Positions 56,850-64,000 of a stretch of DNA of 64,000 nt are shown here, piece by piece. The notes beneath the pieces are model-generated. The model saw only the letters and a list, made by a program, of their open reading frames with translations. It had not been told where the DNA came from and ran no database searches. Made by a program: the position numbers and the translations under genes. This DNA is from Chrysemys picta bellii (Eukaryota; Chordata; Testudines; Emydidae). Every line of letters begins with the position of its first letter. Position 1 is the stretch's first letter. The stretch lies in assembly GCF_011386835.1 (NCBI RefSeq), contig NC_088800.1, forward strand, positions 12,796,572-12,860,571. The letters are read 5' to 3'.

Positions 56850-57290
56850 GGGGTACTACTATTGGATTTTTGTAAAGTAGTTGATGAAGTGTCTCACCAA
56901 AGCTTACTCAGCTTCAGTAGGAACACTACGTTGTGACTGAAAACTGACTAAGTGGGTATAAACAAAAGGTAATGGAATAAAGCCACGTTCTGAGTGGGGT
57001 GGGCTGCCAACGGGGGTATCTCAGAGCCCACTGTTTGATCTCTTCTCCTTTAACACCTTTGTGAATTATCTGGAAGAAGGCGCACAGGACAATGATGAAA
57101 TTCATAGATGGTATTAAATGGGGAGGAGTTGCACATGCTAGTAAGGACAAAGAAATAACAGTAAGGGACCTAGCGAGATAAGGAAGCTGGGCAGAAAACT
57201 GTTGCATTAGGTTCACTTGTTCCCTGATTGAATCTTTGCTTTCAGATTGACAATTGTAAATCTCTTGACATTGAACCACGTTGGCCCAGC
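56850..57290 (+). mobile_element. CR1 LINE fragment, reverse-transcriptase downstream region
   Basis: GTAAAGTAGTTGATGAAGTG, CTCAGAGCCCACTGTTTGAT, TTTGTGAATTATCTGGAAGA and GATGAAATTCATAGATGG match the CR1 ORF2 block that encodes the catalytic part of reverse transcriptase. The frame is broken by stops and indels, so it is not active. Confidence 0.65.
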
Positions 57291-57365
57291 CACGGAAGTT
57301 GCCTGCTGCCTTTGGAGTCTGGCTCATTTTGTTCCTTATTTACTTTTCTTCGCTTTTCTATCTTG

Positions 57366-57540
57366 GGGTGGGAGGGATAGCTCAGTGGTTTGCGCATTGG
57401 CCTGCTAAACCCAGGGTTGGGAGTTCAATCCTTGAGGGGGCCACTTAGGGATCTGGGGTAAAATCAGTACTTGGTCCTGCTAGTGAAGGCAGGGGGCTGG
57501 ACTCAATAACCTTTCAAGGTCACTTCCAGTTCTAAGAGAT
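57366..57540 (+). mobile_element. tRNA-derived SINE of turtle type, sense
   Basis: GGGAGGGATAGCTCAGTGGT (A box), GTTGGGAGTTCAATCCTTGA (B box), then GGGCTGGACTCAATAACC and TTCCAGTTCTAAGAGAT. Same family as the antisense copy at 29806-29981. Nearly complete. Confidence 0.85.
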
Positions 57541-60500
57541 AAGATATCTCCATTTATTTATTTTATCTTCTGCAAAACTGGTGATCTTGCTGTCAGCACC
57601 TGGGTCCAAATCATTTGCACTTTCTATGAGCCCCACCCCCAAGGAAAACATCTGGCTACCTGGAACGTTTAGAAAATGAACAGTGAAACATGTATGAATC
57701 TCATTATCATGGAGACATAGCAGTGGCTTTACTATCAAGGTATGCTAGAAGCAGTCTTTTAGGTGAATGGAAAGTAGCGTGAAAAAACAAACTCATGACT
57801 CTCTTGTGCTTGGTCTTCTAGAGTTATAGGACAGGTGGAATCAGAATAACCAGATAGGACAGGTTCACGAGACAGCAAACAGTGCCAGATGGACACAAAA
57901 CAAAGCTACGCAGGGAAACCCAGTGTTGTGAAAGTCATGCAGACAAGTAGAGAAAACCTTCCCGGTATTTCCTATTCAAATATCTCATGCTTGGACTGAT
58001 CTATTAGATGATTTTTGCTAATGAAATTCACCCACAACCTCTCTAGCTCTGGGCTGCATCTGTGGCCAAATTAATAACACCTTTTTGCCAACGTCCTCGA
58101 TTCCACCACTAATTAACACAGTAACAACCACAGGAGTTAATTATGGAAACTGCTCCTTTATCCCCTATAGCCCTTCTGGATAGAAGAGAGAAATCCTCCA
58201 GCTGGCAGTTACAGGCTCTGCACTAGGCAATGTGATGGCAAGGGTGGGAAAGTACTCATTCTGCTCCAGTTCAAAGGTATCAAATGCATTTATTACTCTA
58301 ATCTGAAAAGTCACCCTGTTGCCAATAAATGGCAGACTGAACTGTCATTCTCCTTCCTGCTTAGCACAGAGTCCCAGTTCTCCACACACAGTCATGCGCT
58401 GACCTCTCGCTTCAAAAGCTTCTCATGCATTCACAGCACTGTAATTTTGTCAACCTGATAGCAATCCTCTGACAACGCATTCCCCCTTGTCCACCTACCT
58501 GCTTTGAAGCCAAGAATTAAATTAAACCACAGATATTATATATATGGAGAGAGAGAGCGGGTCAGAACTAGGGCCACATGCAAAGCTAAGTGTGAATTCA
58601 TATAAAAACAAGTGGCCACATATATTACTGACACTGTGGTACTTAAGGTCCTAGAACTCAGATCTCCACTATTTGCATTAAAGAACTTCTTTAAGTGGGG
58701 TCATCTGTTGGAGGGAGACAGGATCACTGCATTACGCACTCCTGGCCTGACTTCCATATGAGTGGAGCATCCAGTAGTTCCCACCGATTTCACTATTTAC
58801 TGCCTGGCGATCAGCACTTTGGAAAATCAGGCCATCCAGCTGTTAAGCTAGTCCCAAGTATGTGAGGTCCACAGGAGGTCTAGTCCCATGTTGTAACAAG
58901 CTATGGCTATTCACCTACAGGCACCACGCTTCACAGCAGAGATGGAACCTGGGAACTTCAGCACCCAAAGCATAAGACCTATAATTATAATAATAATAAT
59001 TAATAATAATAATAATTAATTATATACCTACTTGAGCTAAAAGAGGTTCCTTTTATCTGTAAGCAGCAGGCTTGTATAGTCTCTGGGTCCAGACACTAGA
59101 CAGAGATGTGACTGCACATGCCGTGTTGGTGTGTTATATGAGCATCTACAAAGACTGGCAAGCACCTCCATTTATTGACTCTGTGACCAGCCCAACAGAG
59201 AGCAGCCCTCTGACTCATCTCCAAGGGCCATGCAACCAATGGCATCATGGCCAAAATTTTCAGAATGGCTCAGCAGCATCCGTGATCAGGGCCGGTGAGC
59301 ACGCTGCCTGCATGACGGGGTTGAACTCTTTTGAGAATCTGGGCTCTGAGCACTCGGATTACTGGCTCTGAGCGCTTTTGAAAACCATAATCCACCCTGA
59401 CACTGAGGGGATGGTGGGGCTTTGAATCCGATTGTGGGAGAGCCCTGGTGGAGTGAAGGTGAGGAGATAACACAAAGCCCAAATCCCTCGCCCAGGCCTT
59501 CACTGAGTGCTGCAGCACAATAAGCATTTGATCTGAACACCTCTCTTTGTTCAGGCAGCAGCTGTGGGTCTTTCATGATCTGTGTGGTCAAATTAGAAAG
59601 TCGATAAACTGTGTTTCTTGTCAGACTCTGCTAATGTTCCTGGGCAGCTCTGCAAATAGAACTCATCCTGACCTCCATTAGCACTGAAATGACCTCTCAG
59701 GAGGCTTTCCTTTACCTCAGTTTCAGATCTGGCTTAAAATTCTATTGCTGTTTTTATTGGGAAAAAAAACCTTCCCTGTCCATTCTCACCAGGTAAGAGA
59801 TTCTGCTGCTGCAGTTCCTCTGGGGAAAGCACATAACTAGAATTGGTCAGAAAATGGGATTTTTCATCCCCCTTGTCATTTCAGAAGTAGTTTCCATTTG
59901 GAATCAGAATGGCGAAAGTCAAACTACCAAAAAAATTCACACAATGAAAAATTCCAAAAAGTTTTGAATCCAAAATGTGGCCAGGGAAAAATGTCAATGT
60001 TTTCGATCAAAATGAAACCATCCAACATTTCCAAACGAGGGGGGAATTCATTCTCTACATGATTACCCCCACAAAAATGGCAAAATCTGTCAAAGCATGT
60101 ATTTCACACATAATAATCAACCAGCTCTAGTTCAGGGAGAGGTTTTGGGGTTGTCGGTTTTGGTTTGGTTTGTTTTTTAAAAAAACAAAGGATTAAATAA
60201 AATATAATAGAAAAAGAAATCTGTTTCAATTTGACTTTTAAATATGACAGGAAGTATTTTGTATTGGAAATAAACTTTCTACTGCAGCACTGGAAAGCCA
60301 AAGACTTTTTGATAATTAGTGCAAGAGAACAGGAAATGGAAACTGACTAGAAACAGAAAGTGAAACTGGCCAGGTACACTAAAATGACAAAAGTATAAAG
60401 CAGAAATGGTGAAAAGTGATTGATATTCTGAATGCTCTTCCGGTTTTAACAATAAAAGGGATAGTGTGGTCTGGATTTGTAACTTGATTTTAAGTAGATC

Positions 60501-63500
60501 ATGGGCCAGAACCTCAACTGATATAAATTGGTTTGATTTAGACCAGCTGAAAAAGTTTCATCATTTCTATCATGGCATTGTCCCTTTAATCATGGATAAC
60601 TAGCAATTATCATCTTACACATACTTAGAGGCTGGTACAGTGTTAATTGATTAATATAATCTCTGAAATCAAGCCCAGAGTTCTTTCAGGGGGTTGTAAC
60701 TGGTTCTCTAGAATAAAGAAAACGTGTAGTGAATAGTGAATTCCCCACAGGAGATGCCTTCTTTCATTCTAAACAAGCAAGATAAAAATGATACCTTCTT
60801 CCACTGTATTGTAAACATTTAACATCAGAAAGGCTTCTAAGCACCAAGCTAGGCATTATGTGCTTTATAGTAAATACTGTAAAAGTACTGTACCTTGGAA
60901 ATCTAGCCTGGCTCCCATCTAGATGACTTTTGCGGGTGTGTAAACATAACATAGCTCATTTATTTATTTTATTTATGTGTAGGCATTTCTATAGCACTCA
61001 CCACCATCCTATTTTACCACCAACCTCAAGGGATAATAGCTTGGTTTAACAGACTTGACTGAAATTACATGGACAAATGATAAATTACTTTCAATGCCAG
61101 TTATATTCTAAAACAATACACATACGAAGCAATCCGGGGAAATTATTGCTGCCCAAGCTAATTGTCCATTGTAAGAAATATATAAACACTATCTCTTAAA
61201 GAATTTCTTCCTTCCAGAGGAACCAGTCTCCCAGCTCCATTCCTCTCTGTGATCTGTTGGCATCCAATGGCTTTCCCTATATCCACTCAGGTTTGGATAC
61301 ACTACATAAATTTTGGGTTATTTATCCAGTCCCCAGACATTATTTGTGTTGTTTCCCATCTCTAGTGGCCAGGCTATCTTTCCATTCATTGTTGTTTGTT
61401 TGGTAACATCCAGTTGTTACCAGATGTCTGGATGCCAATCTATCCAGAGTAATTACAGAATACAGCAGCATTAAAATCAAGTCTGTAACTACTCCCAGGA
61501 TAAACATACACTGCCCGTGCTACAAGGTGCACACACTCACACCATACTCTTCCAGCTGCCCAGGAAAAGGAATCTTCTACCTTGAGGGTGCACACGCGCA
61601 CAGATACACCCACACACTCTGTCTCTCAAGTAGACAAACACACTTGCATGCAACCAATCCTCTCCTTTAGATTTTGGAGGGAATCTGATTTGCACCTGGA
61701 ACTCATCTAGCTGTCCTATTTACACTGAATCATGTTCAGAGGGATTTTTCAACAGGCCCCCTCTGAACACCCTGCAGCGGATTTAGGCCCCCACTTTTGT
61801 CACGCAAACTACACCGGGAATTTTCCACGCAAAATGTGGGCCATGCTAGTGCTCTGAAAAAATGTGCTGTCAATACTAAGTGCCCAAACTGACTGGCTGC
61901 TCCCTGGCTTAGCTGGGCCCAGCTCTTGGGACCGCACTGCTCGAGGACACTATGTTCCCTGGGCAATAATGTCTTTTTTGTTTCTAAAAGTCATGACATC
62001 CCCCTATCCAGCGTGACACACATGACACTTCAGGGACCTCCCATGGGTCAACCTATGGCAGAAAAGACTCCGAAAGAGATGGAGGCCAGGGGGGAATTGG
62101 TCACTAGCTTTTAAAAGTGCTATTGAAGCAGTTTTTCCTATTCTGTGCTAAAAGTGAACTGGGAAGCAGAGAAGGGACAATTCTACACACCGCGGGCAGC
62201 ACATCAAAAGCATGAGCTGGTGCAAATAGCTATTTGGGGCCCCACCTAGGGTTCCATGTGGAAGCCGGACACCCAAGGGATTTTCAGCACTGGAGTTTGC
62301 TGCCCCAAGTTGGCTGAATGCTCGTTGTTTGCTGAGATTTTCAAAAGCAACCCGTGCAAACATGGTGAGTTCTCAGAAATACTCATTAGGAGGATATTAG
62401 CCTACGTAAATTAGTACCTTGCATATGGGCGCCCAGTGGTGAGCAGCATAAAAGCAGGTTATTTTTCAGATCCCACAGGATAAGGGCCAACCCCAAAAGA
62501 TTTGGGGTAGTGGGAGAGATGGCAAAGAAAATGAGTGGATAAGAGGAAGTCCAGCTACAGAGACCCAGAAATGGGCACCACAGTTACAGAAATGACCTCT
62601 TGGGGTGAGCTGTTGGGCAAGTACTCCCAAAGCCTCACTTCAACACAGAGCAGGTGTCGAGGGCTCAGGTTAAAAATTGGGTCAATACTTTGGTGGAGGG
62701 GCAGTGTCAAGATAAAAGTCATGAAATGACCCTTGGTATTTTTTGCCACCACAGCCATGGATACCTTGGTGCCATGTGCAGCCATCATATCCATAAAATA
62801 GGTATGTTTTCTATCTCCAGAGGCTGAACTATGTCCCCCTAGTGCACTCAGAGGGAAAGCTGTGCCTTCTCCAATGTCCAATACACACAGCAAAGGATTC
62901 CTGCCTCTCTCGTGATCCATATGGCAGCCCCTGGGGAGCCCTGAGGATCATAGGGTTTAGGGGATCCTCTAGGCACACACAGGTGTGTGGCTGATCACAG
63001 AAGCATCCCCACCCCACCCTTTGAAAAGTCATTGAATGCAGTGGTGACCCTGATGGGGGCGGAGAAAGACCAGGGCTCTTCTGGGTCAGCCTCTCTATTT
63101 CCCCCTGAAGCTCAACCCAGATGGTTTCAGGAATGCATTTTCCCCTCTCTAGGTCCTGCGCCTCAGTGAGGTCAAGGGAGATTTTCTGAGGCTCAGAGAC
63201 TTTGTTAGGTGGTTAAGGGCCCTTCCTCCCCCAAGTCCTGGCCTACATTGCCTGCCACCTTCTTTCCTTGCGTTGTCTGATGACGTACAGCCCCAGCCTG
63301 GTGCCATACTGCAGCCTTTCCACAGTGCTGTCCCTGTGTTCCCAAGTGACCTTCTCCCCAAAACCCCAACAGGTGTGCCTCAGTCCTTTCCACCTTCTTC
63401 TCACTTCCTCTAGCCCCACCCTATTCCTGACTCTCCTCCTCTCCCATTCTAACCCGCTAACCCCACAGCAAATCCTCTCTCTCTCTCTCTGCCTCTGTCT

Positions 63501-64000
63501 CCGTCCCTCACCCTGTGCCTCTCTCTTGGAGGTGTATACTGGAGCTGTGTGGACACAGACAGCGGATCAGCCAATGAGGGGCTGCTGCTTGAACCTGGGT
63601 CTTCTGGCTTAGCCTCAGTCATGACTAACCTCTGGGCAGCCTCTGAGTGCCACTGGATCCCTCTGAAATACTGTTTGCCCCCTCAGTCCACCCGTCTGCC
63701 TCGCCACCCTACAACACTCATCATCCCCCTAGGCCATCAGTCAGCTCAGGTGTGACCAAACAAAATTCTTCTGGGCTCCCAAGTCCCATTTGAGCCTTCA
63801 CACGAGCACCCAAATGGCTATTCACACCTGCCCCAATGGGAGACATACTGTAATATCAATCCAGAGAGAGGAGAGGCCCCTTCTGCCAGGGCCGATTTGT
63901 CCTCAGACAGCCTCATTTTCATCTGGACTTGGGCTTCTGCACAAAAGCAACCAAAGCCTTTCAATATTTAATCAGCAGCACAGCCGTAAACAGAGTGCAC
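57541..64000. other. Unannotated non-coding sequence with simple repeats
   Basis: No exon, RNA gene or complete transposon is supported. Simple repeats: (TAA)n at 58981-59026, AC-rich patches at 61527-61645 and (CT)n at 63474-63492. Fragments of the TTTTGAAAA palindromic family appear near 59240-59390 and 62275-62355, and of the GGGCCAGATCC family near 60503-60560. Open frames such as 62555-62920 and 63268-63612 have no domain content. Confidence 0.4.

Larger units (their letters stand above)
19552..64000 (-). other. SV2B: SV2B 5' intron and/or upstream flank
   Basis: Everything right of the exon 2 acceptor is either the first intron of SV2B or upstream DNA. No GC island free of transposons, and no defensible first exon, was found. 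The boundary between transcribed and upstream sequence cannot be placed. Individual repeats are listed separately. Confidence 0.6.

Overview
The window is non-coding-rich vertebrate nuclear DNA, most likely from a turtle. The evidence is the repeat mix: CR1 LINE tails, MIR-like core-SINEs, tRNA-derived SINEs, many short hAT-type elements with 8-bp target duplications, and GC-rich hairpin elements of a kind I associate with testudine genomes. The lineage call is inference. There is no prokaryotic or organellar signature.

Only one protein-coding gene is visible. It is the synaptic-vesicle glycoprotein 2B gene (SV2B) on the minus strand. Its first coding exon is 18670-19183, with a probable 5' UTR in the same exon up to 19551. 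Its second coding exon is 1464-1644. The two are joined in phase across an intron of about 17.0 kb. The rest of the gene (the later transmembrane segments and the luminal domain) must lie to the left of position 1. Everything right of 19551 would be the 5' intron or upstream flank, and I see no further exon there.

The remaining sequence is old neutral DNA filled with transposons. Several insertions can be dated relative to each other by nested target duplications: 51296-51829; 6393-6584 inside an older repeat; 46460-46792 at a CR1 end; and 53069-53391 inside a MIR. Three LTR-like segments occur. The one at 38615-39441 is a clean solo LTR with a 4-bp duplication and three CCAAT boxes spaced exactly 26 bp apart in front of a TATA box.

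The most unusual items are these. (1) A 45-bp, 44/45-identical copy of SV2B exon 2 coding sequence sits in the adjacent intron at 14913-14957 and is flanked by an 11-bp direct repeat. (2) A 157-bp inverted repeat (23141-23297 and 24399-24555) surrounds about 1.1 kb. (3) This SV2B has an N-terminal extension resembling SV2A and SV2C that mammalian SV2B lacks. (4) A degenerate tandem repeat of roughly 40-bp units lies at 24780-25925. I did not find a new multi-gene system. The window is one gene's 5' half in repeat-rich intronic DNA.
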